From positions 434,001 to 498,000 of the forward strand of contig NZ_JQMJ01000001.1 in the NCBI RefSeq assembly GCF_000744655.1: a stretch of 64,000 bases of DNA, written 5' to 3'. This DNA is from Streptacidiphilus rugosus AM-16 (GTDB lineage Bacteria; Actinomycetota; Actinomycetes; Streptomycetales; Streptomycetaceae). Of this stretch, positions 7,987 to 16,315 are shown piece after piece (position 1 is the stretch's first letter; each line of letters begins with the position of its first letter). Position numbers and translations under genes: made by a program. A model generated the notes under the pieces. That model had not been told where the DNA came from. It searched no databases and saw nothing but the letters and a program-made list of their open reading frames with translations.

Positions 7987-9231
7987 GTGCCCTTCCCGAT
8001 TCCGGCGCTTGCGCTGCGACGAGTGGTCCTTCCTCTGACCGCGGCCGCGACCGTTGCCGCCTCCTGCATCATGGGCGCGGGGGGCGCCACCGCGGCTCCG
8101 CGGGTGTCCTGGACCCGCGCCTGCGCCCAGGTGAACAGTCTTGGACAGGCGGCCTGCGGAGCGCTGCGGGTCACCGCGGCCACCGAGCACGTCCACGCCT
8201 TCGGGGTGACCGCGCAGGTGCTGCCAACCGGATTCGGTCCGCTGGACCTGCGCGGCGCGTACGGGATCCCCGCCAATGGCGGGACCGGACAGACCGTGGC
8301 GGTTGTCGACGCCTTCAACGATCCGCACGCGGCCGCCGACCTGGCCGTCTACCGGTCCCAGTACGGCCTGCCCGCCTGCACGGTCGCCAGCGGCTGTTTC
8401 AAGCAGGTCAGTCAGACCGGCAGTACCACACGCCTGCCCCGCAACAACGCCGGCTGGTCCGGGGAGATCTCTCTCGACCTGGACATGGTCTCCGCGATCG
8501 CCCCGAACGCCCGTATCGTCCTGGTCGAAGCGAGCAGCGCCACCATTCCCGCTCTTGGCAGTGCCGTGAACGAGGCCGTCAAACTCGGTGCCAGGTTTGT
8601 CTCCAACAGTTACGGCGGTGCCGAGACAGGAATCGAACTCAACTGGGACAGCGAGTACTTCAACCATCCGGGGGTCGCCATCACGGCCAGCAGCGGCGAC
8701 AGCGGCTACGGCCCGGAGTACCCTGCCGCCTCACCTGACGTGACCGCCGTGGGCGGCACCTCGCTGGTGCGTTCGAGCAGCAGCCCCCGCGGCTGGAGTG
8801 AGAGCGCCTGGTCGACCAGCAGCACCGAGGGCACAGGCTCGGGCTGCTCCGCCTACGAGGCCAAGCCCGGCTGGCAGACCGACTCCGGCTGCTCTCGCCG
8901 GACCATCGCCGACGTCTCCGCCGTCGCCGATCCAGCCACCGGCGTCGCCGTCTACCAGAGCTACGGCGCCAACGGCTGGCAGGTCTACGGTGGCACCAGC
9001 GTCGGTGCCCCGTTGATCGCGGCGGTGTACGCCGACGCCGGAACCTCCCAGCCCGCCGTTCCGGCCGCCGACCCCTACCACGCTGCAGCCACCGTGCCAG
9101 GCGCCCTCAACGACGTCACCACAGGCGCCACCACCTCCTGCTCGCCGTCCTACCTGTGCGCCGCCGGCCCGCACTACGACGGCCCGACCGGTCTCGGCAC
9201 CCCCCAGGGTCTGACCGCGTTCGCCGGCTGA
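7987..9231 (+). CDS. Secreted S53 sedolisin-family serine-carboxyl protease
   Basis: A 414-residue protein with an N-terminal signal peptide (basic LALRR, then a hydrophobic stretch ending GGATAA near residue 40). The sedolisin catalytic residues are visible: Glu and Asp four apart in WSGEISLDLDM, the oxyanion Asp in SSGDSGYG, and the nucleophile in YGGTSVGAP. It therefore belongs with S53 rather than S8. It lacks the long propeptide of many sedolisins. GTG 7987 is chosen because GAGGAGG sits seven bases upstream. The predicted role is extracellular protein degradation. Cysteine pairs (ACTVASGC, SGCSAYE) suggest disulfides. Confidence 0.88.
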   Translation: MPFPIPALALRRVVLPLTAAATVAASCIMGAGGATAAPRVSWTRACAQVNSLGQAACGALRVTAATEHVHAFGVTAQVLPTGFGPLDLRGAYGIPANGGTGQTVAVVDAFNDPHAAADLAVYRSQYGLPACTVASGCFKQVSQTGSTTRLPRNNAGWSGEISLDLDMVSAIAPNARIVLVEASSATIPALGSAVNEAVKLGARFVSNSYGGAETGIELNWDSEYFNHPGVAITASSGDSGYGPEYPAASPDVTAVGGTSLVRSSSSPRGWSESAWSTSSTEGTGSGCSAYEAKPGWQTDSGCSRRTIADVSAVADPATGVAVYQSYGANGWQVYGGTSVGAPLIAAVYADAGTSQPAVPAADPYHAAATVPGALNDVTTGATTSCSPSYLCAAGPHYDGPTGLGTPQGLTAFAG

Positions 9232-9406
9232 CGGCTACACCGCGGCTGGCGGCCACCCTCCTGCGGATCGGACGCGGGTTCTGCTCCGACGCCGCCCGAC
9301 GGGCGGTGGCCGGTGCGGTGCGAAAGACTGTGAGGCGGCTCACACCGAGTGTCCCCGCCCGGATCGGCCGGGGAGGACTCACGCAGCCCTCACCTCAGGA
9401 GTAGCG

Positions 9407-10183
9407 ATGCTCAGCACCACCTTCGTCGACGGCGGCCCGGTCTGGATCGACCTGGGCAGCCCGGACGTGAAGGCCACCACGGCCTTCTACACCCAGCTCT
9501 TCGGCTGGACTGCCGCCTCCGCCGGCCCCGAGGCCGGCGGCTATGTCTTCTTCCAGCAGGGGGGCAAGACCGCCGCGGCGTGCGGCCCCCTGAGCGAGGA
9601 GGCCGCCTCTGGGTCGTGGACCGTCTACTTCGGTACGCACGACATCGACGTCGCCGCCAAGAGCGTCGACCAAGCCGGCGGCCATGTCCGTGTGGCACCC
9701 ATGGACGTGATGGACGAAGGCCGAATGGGCCAGTTCACTGACGCCCAGGGCGCCCAGTTCGCGCTCTGGAAGCCCGGCAAGACCCAGGCGCTCGGCGCAG
9801 TGAACACGCCGGGAACCCTGTGCTGGACCGAGTTGCACACCCCGGACACGGCCGCCGCCCGAACGTTCTACGACCACCTCTTCAGCTGGCAGGTCAAGGA
9901 CATGGACATGCCTGGCGGCATGACCTACACCACTCTCTGCACGGCCGACGACAAGGACGCATTCGGCGGCCTGATGCCGGCCAGGCCGGGGGAGAAGCCC
10001 GGCTGGCGAATCTACTTCGAGGTCGCCGACTGCGACGCCACCACGGAAAAGGCCAAGGCCCTCGGCGGTAAGGTGCTGGACCAGCCCGAGACGATGTCCG
10101 GCGTAGGGCGGATGGCCACGCTCGCCGACCCGCACGGGGCGCCCTTCTCGGTGATCACGAGCGAATCCCAGCAGGAGAGCTGA
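9407..10183 (+). CDS. Tandem VOC (glyoxalase/bleomycin-resistance fold) protein
   Basis: A 258-residue protein with two VOC repeats: residues about 8-124 (GGPVWIDLGSPDVKATTAFY ... GAQFALWKPGK) and 134-252 (GTLCWTELHTPDTAAARTFY ... HGAPFSVITSE). The paired-repeat layout is common in streptomycete proteins annotated as hydroxylases or glyoxalase-like enzymes, but the metal ligands are not the classic His/Glu set, so a reaction cannot be assigned. CAGGAG precedes the ATG. A strong hairpin follows the gene. Confidence 0.82.
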   Translation: MLSTTFVDGGPVWIDLGSPDVKATTAFYTQLFGWTAASAGPEAGGYVFFQQGGKTAAACGPLSEEAASGSWTVYFGTHDIDVAAKSVDQAGGHVRVAPMDVMDEGRMGQFTDAQGAQFALWKPGKTQALGAVNTPGTLCWTELHTPDTAAARTFYDHLFSWQVKDMDMPGGMTYTTLCTADDKDAFGGLMPARPGEKPGWRIYFEVADCDATTEKAKALGGKVLDQPETMSGVGRMATLADPHGAPFSVITSESQQES

Positions 10184-10202
10184 GAACCGGTCGCACGATC
10201 CG

Positions 10203-10250
10203 GCCGTTCACCGGACCCGGCCTGCCAGCAGGCCGGGTCCGGTGAACGGC
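10203..10250. terminator. Bidirectional terminator hairpin
   Basis: A perfect 22-bp inverted repeat starting GCCGTTCACCGGACCCGG, with a 4-base loop (CCAG). It lies between the convergent VOC and beta-helix genes, so it can end transcription from both sides. Confidence 0.85.
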
Positions 10251-10260
10251 GCCGACGGGG

Positions 10261-11487
10261 TCAGTTGACGCAGCCTGGTACGGAGTTGAGGCTTCCCTTG
10301 CAGTTGGAGGGAGTGTTGCCCTGGATGACCGAGAACGTGTTGTGCACCGTGGCGGAGTTGAACACGCCGCCCGGGCCGGTGCCGGACGTGTTACCCGTGA
10401 CGCTGCTCAGGTAGAGCGTGGCAGTCGTGCCGGCGTCGCTGTTGTACAGGCCCCCGGCCTGGCCTCCGGCTGTGTTCGCGCTGATGGAGCTCACTTTGAG
10501 GACGAGCGTGGCACCGGACTCGTTGGCGATTCCCCCTGCGCTCCCAGTCGGGTCGGACGCCTGGTTGTGCGTGATAGCGCTGGCGCTGATGGTGAGTGGG
10601 GCGTCGTTCCAGATGCCCCCGCCTGCTCCGGTCGCGTCGGCGGCGGTGCCGCGATTGTTGTCGACGCTGCTGGCGGTGACGGTCACGGGACCGCCGTCGT
10701 GGTCGATCCCTCCGCCGTAGTCTGCGGTGTTGCCGCTGATGACGGTGCCGTCGATGCTGGACGTGCCGCTGTCCTGATCGAATCCTCCACCGGCGAAGTC
10801 GGCCTGGTTGTTCTGGAGCCGGGACGCGGTAAGGGTGAGGGTGCCGTTGTTGCTGATGCCGCCGCCGACCCCGCTGCCGGAGTTCTGCGCGGTGTTGTCG
10901 CTGACGGTGCTGGCGTTCAGCGTGGCGGTCGCGCCAGCGGCGTTCATGATTCCTCCGCCTTCGGTCGCGGCGTTGTGCGTGACGGTGAGCCCGCTGCCGT
11001 ACAGGGCGCCCCCGGTCTCGACCAATACCGCTCCACCCGCGTCCTGCCCGCTGGAAAGGGGGGCGGTGTGGCCCCCCTTGAGGGTGAGCACGCCGGCGGT
11101 GAGCCGGCCGTGGTCACCGATGTCGAGCAGCCGGAACAGCGGGGCACTCGGGTCGCGCTGGATGGTGGCACCGTTCCCGTTCACTGTGATGGGGCTGGTG
11201 ATGGTCGGGAGCGCGGCCCCGGCACCCGGTGCGGGGGGCTGAAGAAAGTCGTAGACGCAGCCGGGGGTGAGGGTTACGGTGCCGCCCGCGTTCGCGTTGG
11301 CTGCGTTGATCGCAGCGGTCAGGGCCGTGGCGCTGCACGGGACCGGGGTGACCGCGTGCGCAGGGGACGCCACGGCCAGACCGCCGACCAGGGCGCCGAG
11401 ACCGGCCAGGACGGTGACCGATCGCCCCGCCGCCGCCCGGACCCGACTCGCACGTGGTGCGCGGAGAATCGCGTTGCTTTCGTTCAT
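10261..11487 (-). CDS. Secreted parallel beta-helix repeat protein
   Basis: A 408-residue exported protein. A twin-arginine-like or Sec-type leader with a hydrophobic VTVLAGLGALVGGLAVAS ends at SPAHA. The rest is built of Asn/Gly/Thr-rich rungs such as ITHNQAS, SGNTADYGGGIDH and TGNTSGTGPGG, repeated about every 20-25 residues, which is the pattern of right-handed beta-helix proteins (polymorphic outer-membrane or pectate-lyase-like). No catalytic signature of a lyase is evident. ATG 11487 was chosen because it opens directly into the leader; the frame extends upstream without a better start. A surface or extracellular structural or carbohydrate-related role is inference. Confidence 0.75.
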   Translation of the reverse strand: MNESNAILRAPRASRVRAAAGRSVTVLAGLGALVGGLAVASPAHAVTPVPCSATALTAAINAANANAGGTVTLTPGCVYDFLQPPAPGAGAALPTITSPITVNGNGATIQRDPSAPLFRLLDIGDHGRLTAGVLTLKGGHTAPLSSGQDAGGAVLVETGGALYGSGLTVTHNAATEGGGIMNAAGATATLNASTVSDNTAQNSGSGVGGGISNNGTLTLTASRLQNNQADFAGGGFDQDSGTSSIDGTVISGNTADYGGGIDHDGGPVTVTASSVDNNRGTAADATGAGGGIWNDAPLTISASAITHNQASDPTGSAGGIANESGATLVLKVSSISANTAGGQAGGLYNSDAGTTATLYLSSVTGNTSGTGPGGVFNSATVHNTFSVIQGNTPSNCKGSLNSVPGCVN

Positions 11488-11689
11488 GTTGGGTACCCAC
11501 CTCACCGCAGGAATCCGGAGATCGATCTTTGCTTCGACTCTATGGAGCTCCCCGGGGGAGATCAGGGGGAGGAGAGGCGGTGAGGGAGCGGAAAGGTCTG
11601 CCCTGCTGCCGGGCCGCACAGGCAGCCGTGTTTGAAGCAGCAGAGGTCAGCGGTGACAGCTCACCCTGCGTTCCGCGGACCCGTCGGCC

Positions 11690-12018
11690 GCGGGGTGAGC
11701 CCCGCAAGGCGGGCGAGGAGTCGGCAAAGGCGCTCTGCGTCCCGGAGAGCCAGCCCAGCAGTTCCCTCAGCTGGTGCTAGAACCCCGGAAGTCCTCATCC
11801 CGCTGCCCGAGAGCCTCTCGCACCGCACGGGTGAAGCCCAGTGAGCGGCCCACGCCCATGTCGATCCGCCCCGGGAAGAGCGCGTCCAGGACACCGAACT
11901 GCTCCGCGACGATCATAGGACGGTGTCCGGGAAGCATGACCCCGCCGGTGCCCACCCGGATGGCCGAGGTCGACGCGGCCACGGCCGTGGCGAGGGCAGT
12001 CGGCGCGGAGCCGAGGAT
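11690..12018 (-). pseudogene. LLM-class flavin monooxygenase, C-terminal fragment
   Basis: The minus-strand frame reads LGSAPTALATAVAASTSAI, RVGTGGVMLPGHRPMIVAEQ and FGVLDALFPGRIDMGVGRS, classic for luciferase-like flavin-dependent oxidoreductases. It stops at 11767 after RGSSTS, but another frame continues with QLRELLGWLSGTQSAFAD, so there is a frameshift near 11775. The last ~170 residues of a normal enzyme are absent. The N-terminal part of the same gene lies at 14991-15150 beyond the ISKra4-like insertion. Removing the insertion and one target duplication joins the fragments in frame (VPGILG to SAPTAL). Confidence 0.8.
12010..12018. repeat. 9-bp target-site duplication, left copy
   Basis: GCCGAGGAT directly precedes the GGGTGC end of the insertion and is repeated exactly at 14991-14999 after the other end, GCACCC. 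Confidence 0.9.
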
Positions 12019-12124
12019 GGGTGCGGTTCCTCCTGAGTGGAGGCGGCATGGGGTCTGCCCCCCGACGCGGTTGCCAATGGAATCGGATGTCGCCGGGACC
12101 TATCGCTGTGCGAAGATCCCGGAC

Positions 12125-12685
12125 ATGGCAGGACCAGTAGTCAGTATCGCGCTTCCAGACCGTCTCACCGATGAGGTAGAGGCTCAGCTGGACTCCTGCC
12201 TGCTGAATCTGGTGCGCCCTCCTCTTGAGCATGCGAAGCGCGGGTTCTGGGATCTCTCCGTGGAGCCCCGCCACCTGGGGATCACTGAAAGCGATCGGGA
12301 CGGCCCGCGCCCCTTCCTGCTGGATGTGTCCGGCCCCGGTTATGAGGACGGGGACCACTATGATCAAGGCCGGTTCGCTGAACCGGAGTCTGAGTATCTG
12401 CCTGCGCTGCTCGGCTTCACCCCCGCCAACATGATCAACGTCATCGCGATGTGCAACGGCAGGGTCGACCACGTGGCCACGGCCCTTCTGACAGCTGCGA
12501 TCACGGATGTCACGGGTGGCACCGCGATCATCGAGCTCCTGGACCACCAGGTCGACCTCGCTCGAACGCTGCCGGGCGTGCTCCACGTAGCCCCCGACAC
12601 AGACGATTCGGGAGCATTCGCTCTCGGCGCTGGCGCGTTCCTCCGTGCCTTCGCCGCGACGCCGAACTTCCGGCTCCTCAAGTAG
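12125..12685 (+). CDS. Uncharacterised protein carried by the ISKra4-like element (possibly DUF6368)
   Basis: A 186-residue acidic protein beginning MAGPVVSIALPDRL. It has no signal peptide or transmembrane segment and no catalytic motif I recognise. The sequence reminds me of the actinobacterial family DUF6368, but I cannot confirm that. Notable patches are FWDLSVEPRHLG, ALLGFTPANMINVIAMCNG and TGGTAIIELLDHQVDLA. It lies inside the insertion element, opposite in direction to the transposase and with its 3' end close to the transposase 3' end, so it is probably cargo. ATG 12125 is preceded only by a weak GAAGAT; ATG 12077 is an alternative. Confidence 0.6.
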   Translation: MAGPVVSIALPDRLTDEVEAQLDSCLLNLVRPPLEHAKRGFWDLSVEPRHLGITESDRDGPRPFLLDVSGPGYEDGDHYDQGRFAEPESEYLPALLGFTPANMINVIAMCNGRVDHVATALLTAAITDVTGGTAIIELLDHQVDLARTLPGVLHVAPDTDDSGAFALGAGAFLRAFAATPNFRLLK

Positions 12686-12745
12686 CCGCCGTCGACGACG
12701 TGCCGGATTGCCCGTCACGAACCGCCTGAGAAGGTGCTGCCGCGA

Positions 12746-14276
12746 TCAAGCGGACAGCGCATATTTCCGCTGGCCGGGGGTTGAGTAGAGCCGCTCGTGC
12801 TCGCGCGCGGCATGAAAGCGCCAGTAGAGGTCGAGGTCTCCGTTGGAGACGACGGCACGCAGTCGCAGGACGGCTTCGGCCCCGTGCAGGCTCCAGCGGG
12901 CGCCGGTGATGTCGAGACGGTCGGCGATCATGGCGGCAAGCGCCCTCGACCGCGCCGGTGGCGATCGGCCAGCCGCTTTCGAGCGCGGTGTCGTAGCGGA
13001 GCTGGTCAAGGTGGCCGGTCAAGTAGCGGTGGCAGGCATCGACGGCCTCGCAACGAGCGGCCGACAGGTGTTCCCGCTCTGCCTCGGCGGTCATCTCCTG
13101 GGCAACCCGGGCCGCTTGACCTGCGAGGATCGCCGTCAGATGGTCGGCCGCCCAGGCCTCGGCCGCAGTGGTGCCGGGCTTGTGGAACGCGTGGGCAGCA
13201 GCCCAGACGTATTCGGCGACGTGCACAAAGTCCAGCAGGACATGCACCGTGACGCCGCGTCGAACGCTCTCCGCATCGATCAGGTCGAGCTGGTGACGGG
13301 CACCGTCGACCAGAACCACCCACGGCCGCAGGTGGTTCGGGTCACGGGCCCGGGCCTGGTCGAAGACGTCGGCGATGACCTGCTCGGGCGGCCGGACCAG
13401 GGAAGCGGTGCACCACTTGCCTTCGGCCCTCGGCCCCGGACGAGCGGAACGCTCGCCGCTGCGACCGCCGGGTGGGTGGATCACATCGTGGGGACGTCTG
13501 GGCGCCGGATGGGTGTCGAACACGCAGGCCACGGTCGCCATCCGCTTCCGGTTCGGCTTCTCGCCGGGCGCGAGCCGACCCCGGTGGCCGCCGGCTTTGC
13601 TGGCAGCGGCTCTGCGAGTGGCTTCCCGCAGACCTTCCGGGCGCATGACCACGCCCTTGCCGTCCACCTGGATCACCAGCGGCATCTCGCGGCTGCACGG
13701 GACCGGGATCTGGGTGCGGTAGAAGCCGTCGACGTCGACTGCCGCGGCGACCACGAGCTCTTCCAGCCTGCGTTTACCGAGTACGTTTCCGCATCGGCGC
13801 TCGATCGCGTCGTGGGCCTGGTCGAACGAGCCACGGACGGCTTCGGTGACTGCGAGCCGCCGTAATCCTGCCGAGTGCCGGCCCGCCGGCAGCGACAGCA
13901 TGGCATCAGCGGGATGCACGTTGCCCACGCTCGGGCCTCGGTGGGCGACCCGGGTGACCCGGACCATCCCGAACACGCTGGCCAGCCAGCGCGAGTGTCC
14001 CGTCTCCCGCCAGGGCCGCACCCGCCCTTCGGGCCCGACCACGACCGGCCTTGCGCCGGCCCGGACCTGCTTCTCCTCGCGCTGGGCGCGCAGGTCCAGG
14101 TGGTCCTGCAGCAGCAGGCGAAGCAGGTCCCGCCCGGCCACGTCGAGGTATTCCTCCAGGTCAGCGTGGGTCCATGTGCTCGCATCGTTGCCCGACAGGG
14201 TGGTGGTCAGCGTCTCGAAGGCGCTGAGGGAGCGCGCAAACGGGTCAGTGGTGGCATGAGTGTCGTACCGTGTCAT
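12746..14276 (-). pseudogene. ISKra4-family transposase, frameshifted
   Basis: From ATG 14276 the frame runs through PLVIQVDGKGVVMR (first catalytic Asp), PWVVLVDGARHQLD (second Asp) and DFVHVAEYVWAAAHAF to ESGWPIATGAVEGACRH, which contains the catalytic Glu. It then shifts frame: the continuation MIADRLDITGARWSLHGAEA to the stop at 12746 is in another frame. The join at about 12937 reads CGCCATGATC where CGCCACATGATC would keep frame, so two bases are missing. All catalytic residues are upstream of the shift, but the conserved C-terminal domain is out of frame. The element is probably immobile unless complemented. Confidence 0.8.
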
Positions 14277-14347
14277 CTCCAGGGCTCTTCCCGTCGTGCT
14301 TCGTTTTGGGTCGCACCTTCGAATGTAGGCGCGGAAGAGCCCTGCTG

Positions 14348-14887
14348 TTAACGGGAGTTGGGCGTCCGTCCCGTTCGGCGACGGGCTGGAGTGAACATGC
14401 CCGGGTTGTCCTCGTCCAGCCAGCCCCGCTCCACCAGCCGCTTCAGCTTCGACCGGGTGCCCTCGATCTTCCCGGTCTCGGCCGGGAGCCCGATCCTGGG
14501 CACGATCTGCTTGGCGCGGACCGGCCCCGGCGCGTCCGCCACCACCTCCAGAATGTCCCGATACACCCGCGGCAGGACCTCCGCCCCCATCCCGGGCTGC
14601 CAGTTCGGCACCGTCAGCACCCCGATGACCTGCCGCTCGGCTCCCGCATACGCCGACGCCACCCGTTCACCCGGGATCGGCGGGCCGGCGGCGGCAACCG
14701 CCAACCTCTCCGGAGTCATCTCCGCGAGCACTTCGGCGACCGTCTCGCGAGCGATCCGCAACCGCTCCAAGCCCTCCCGGGCCAGCTCCAGCTTCCCGGC
14801 AAGCTCAGCGAGCTCGGCTTCCAACTCCTCCACCCGAACCCGCGCGGCTGCCTCGCGCGCTTCCAACTCCTCGAAAAGCGAGCCCAT
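14348..14887 (-). CDS. IS-associated coiled-coil/winged-helix accessory protein
   Basis: A 179-residue protein starting MGSLFEELEAREAAARVRVE. Residues ~5-60 form an Ala/Glu/Leu-rich coiled coil. The C-terminal half (VYRDILEVVADAPGPVRAKQ, then IVPRIGLPAETGKIEGTRSK and LKRLVERGWLDE) looks like a winged-helix DNA-binding domain. It is transcribed with the transposase, 71 bp upstream of it, and lies within the terminal repeats. That position suggests a helper or regulator of transposition, as proteins like this recur beside ISKra4-type transposases in streptomycetes (from memory, not verified). ATG 14887 follows GGAGGAGGGGTGGCCG. Confidence 0.7.
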   Translation of the reverse strand: MGSLFEELEAREAAARVRVEELEAELAELAGKLELAREGLERLRIARETVAEVLAEMTPERLAVAAAGPPIPGERVASAYAGAERQVIGVLTVPNWQPGMGAEVLPRVYRDILEVVADAPGPVRAKQIVPRIGLPAETGKIEGTRSKLKRLVERGWLDEDNPGMFTPARRRTGRTPNSR

Positions 14888-14990
14888 CGGCCACCCCTCC
14901 TCCACCATCAAGGTAGAGACGACCGGCCCAGAGCACAGCCCCGCTCACCGTTCCCAGAGCTCAACAGCTCCCTTCAGAGGAACTGCACCC

Positions 14991-15150
14991 GCCGAGGATG
15001 CCGGGCACGCTGTGATGCTCGGCGACCCAGAATCGGTGGAAGCCGAGCTGCTCCGCGGCCTGGGCGAGGTGGACCGTGTCGTGCAGCGTGGTCGATGCGT
15101 CGACGGCCTCGCTGTCAGTGCCATGCGGGCAGCCTCCCTTGTGTGGACAG
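14991..15150 (-). pseudogene. LLM-class flavin monooxygenase, N-terminal fragment
   Basis: The minus-strand frame encodes TTLHDTVHLAQAAEQLGFHR followed by FWVAEHHSVPGILG, the N-terminal segment of a luciferase-like monooxygenase, ending exactly at the 9-bp target duplication. The first ~15 residues of a normal protein are not in this frame (upstream it reads GCPHGTDSEAVDAS), so a frameshift or start loss is likely too. It is divergent from the azoreductase gene and shares its regulatory interval. Confidence 0.78.
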
Positions 15151-15165
15151 TAGTAGGGGCACGGT

Positions 15166-15185
15166 TTGAATGAATATTCACTCCA
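15166..15185. promoter_or_regulatory. TetR-type operator-like dyad
   Basis: Imperfect palindrome TTGAATGAATATTCACTCCA with a perfect TGAATATTCA core. It lies between the flavin monooxygenase remnant and the azoreductase gene. Its core matches the dyad at 52261-52280 next to a TetR gene. Confidence 0.5.
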
Positions 15186-15329
15186 AGTGGTGTTAGTTGC
15201 CACCCGCCGCAGTTGGGCTGCAGGGGTGCGACTGTCCGATCAGCCTCGGTGTAGTAGCGCAGGTGGATAGGTAGAACTGCGGCTTGATCGCGGGCGTCCT
15301 TGCTCGGCCTGGGGTCGCGAAGCTCAGGC

Positions 15330-15378
15330 TTGACAGATGCCTGCAGCAGACGGAACATTCATTCAGCACCTCTGAATG
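15330..15378 (+). promoter_or_regulatory. Azoreductase promoter with overlapping operator
   Basis: TTGACA at 15330-15335, a 17-bp spacer and GAACAT at 15353-15358 form a plausible promoter. CATTCA at 15356 and TGAATG at 15373 form a dyad overlapping the -10 and start region, suitable for repression by a TetR-like protein. Confidence 0.5.
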
Positions 15379-15388
15379 GAGAAACCCC

Positions 15389-16042
15389 ATGGCCACCCTG
15401 CTGCACATCAACTCCTCCCCGTTCCCTCTCATGGGCTCCGCCTCCCGCAAAGTCGCCGAGACGTTCGTGAAGACCTGGAGCGAGCAGCACCCGGGCGGGA
15501 CGGTGATCCACCGCGACCTGGCCGCCGTTCCGCTGCCCCACCTCGACGTGCACGGCATCACGGCCGCCTTCAGCTCCCCCGAGCAGCACACTGCGCAGCA
15601 GCAGGCCGCGTTCGCGCTACGGGCGGAACTGGTCGCCGAACTCGAGGCCGCCGACGCGGTGCTGATCGGCGCCCCGATGCACAATCTCGCCATCCCCTCC
15701 TCCCTGAAGGCGTGGCTGGACCACGTCATTGTGATGGGCCGTACGGCGGGCGCCGCCCAATCGGCTGCGGGCAAGCCTGTGGTCGTGGTTGCCTCGCGTG
15801 GCGGCTCCTACCGGCCCGGCACCCCGCGTGAGGGGTTCGACTTCGTGCAGGGATACCTGGAGGCGGTGCTCGGCGGCATGATGGGCCTGAAGGTCGACGT
15901 GATCATGCCGGAACTCACCCTGGCCCGCACCGACCCGGCCATGTCCGCACTGGTCGGCCTTGCCGACGAATCTGAGACGCAAGCGCATGCTGACGCAGCC
16001 CTTTCCGCAAAGGAGCTGGCCGCCGCGCTGGCGCAGCGGTGA
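15389..16042 (+). CDS. FMN-dependent NADH-azoreductase / NAD(P)H quinone oxidoreductase (AzoR-like)
   Basis: A 217-residue flavodoxin-fold protein. The FMN phosphate loop is INSSPFPLMGSASRKVAETF, with later FMN/dimer contacts in GAPMHNLAIPSSLKAWLDH and ASRGGSY. This is the AzoR/acyl-carrier-phosphodiesterase-like family, which reduces quinones and azo compounds with NAD(P)H and often serves in electrophile stress. The ATG is preceded by GGAGAAACCCC. The promoter overlaps a TGAATG dyad, suggesting repression by a TetR- or MarR-type regulator. A 17-bp stem terminator follows. Confidence 0.88.
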   Translation: MATLLHINSSPFPLMGSASRKVAETFVKTWSEQHPGGTVIHRDLAAVPLPHLDVHGITAAFSSPEQHTAQQQAAFALRAELVAELEAADAVLIGAPMHNLAIPSSLKAWLDHVIVMGRTAGAAQSAAGKPVVVVASRGGSYRPGTPREGFDFVQGYLEAVLGGMMGLKVDVIMPELTLARTDPAMSALVGLADESETQAHADAALSAKELAAALAQR

Positions 16043-16152
16043 ATCCGGACCGCCGGTCGTCCTTCGGCGCGGCAGCCCGCCCCCCGGCGCCCGGGGTGCG
16101 CCGCGGGTTGTTTACCGCCGTAAAGAACTGAGCTCCCGCCACGTCAGTCGGA

Positions 16153-16197
16153 CGGGTCGCCCTGCCTGTTCCTGGGATGCACAGGCAGGGCGACCCG
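16153..16197. terminator. Terminator after azoreductase
   Basis: A perfect 17-bp stem, CGGGTCGCCCTGCCTGT paired with ACAGGCAGGGCGACCCG, with an 11-base loop, about 110 bp after the azoreductase stop codon. Confidence 0.8.
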
Positions 16198-16315
16198 TGA
16201 TGCCGAACCCCGGAGCGGTGCATGGCTGCGTACCGGCCCCCGTTCCCGGATCGGATGGCGTCCGATCTGCGGTAGCACGGGGGCATGGCGGGACCGCCCC
16301 GGTCGCGGAGTCACT

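Larger units (their letters stand above)
12019..14990. mobile_element. ISKra4-like insertion element with cargo genes (2972 bp)
   Basis: The element is bounded by imperfect inverted repeats: GGGTGCGGTTCCTCCTGAG at 12019-12037, and 14972-14990, which reads GGGTGCAGTTCCTCTGAAG on the minus strand. A 9-bp direct duplication flanks it. GGG-type ends and a 9-bp duplication fit the ISKra4 family, as does the transposase. It holds three genes: a 186-residue unknown protein, a frameshifted transposase, and a coiled-coil/winged-helix protein. The insertion splits a flavin monooxygenase gene. Confidence 0.88.

Noticed and set aside
10342..11583. Long plus-strand frame antisense to the beta-helix gene
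   Set aside because: A composition shadow: the protein is Gly/Val/Ala-rich with no domain, while the minus strand encodes a signal peptide and regular rungs.
12843..13865. Long plus-strand frame antisense to the ISKra4 transposase
   Set aside because: It mirrors a clear transposase on the other strand and has no domain of its own.
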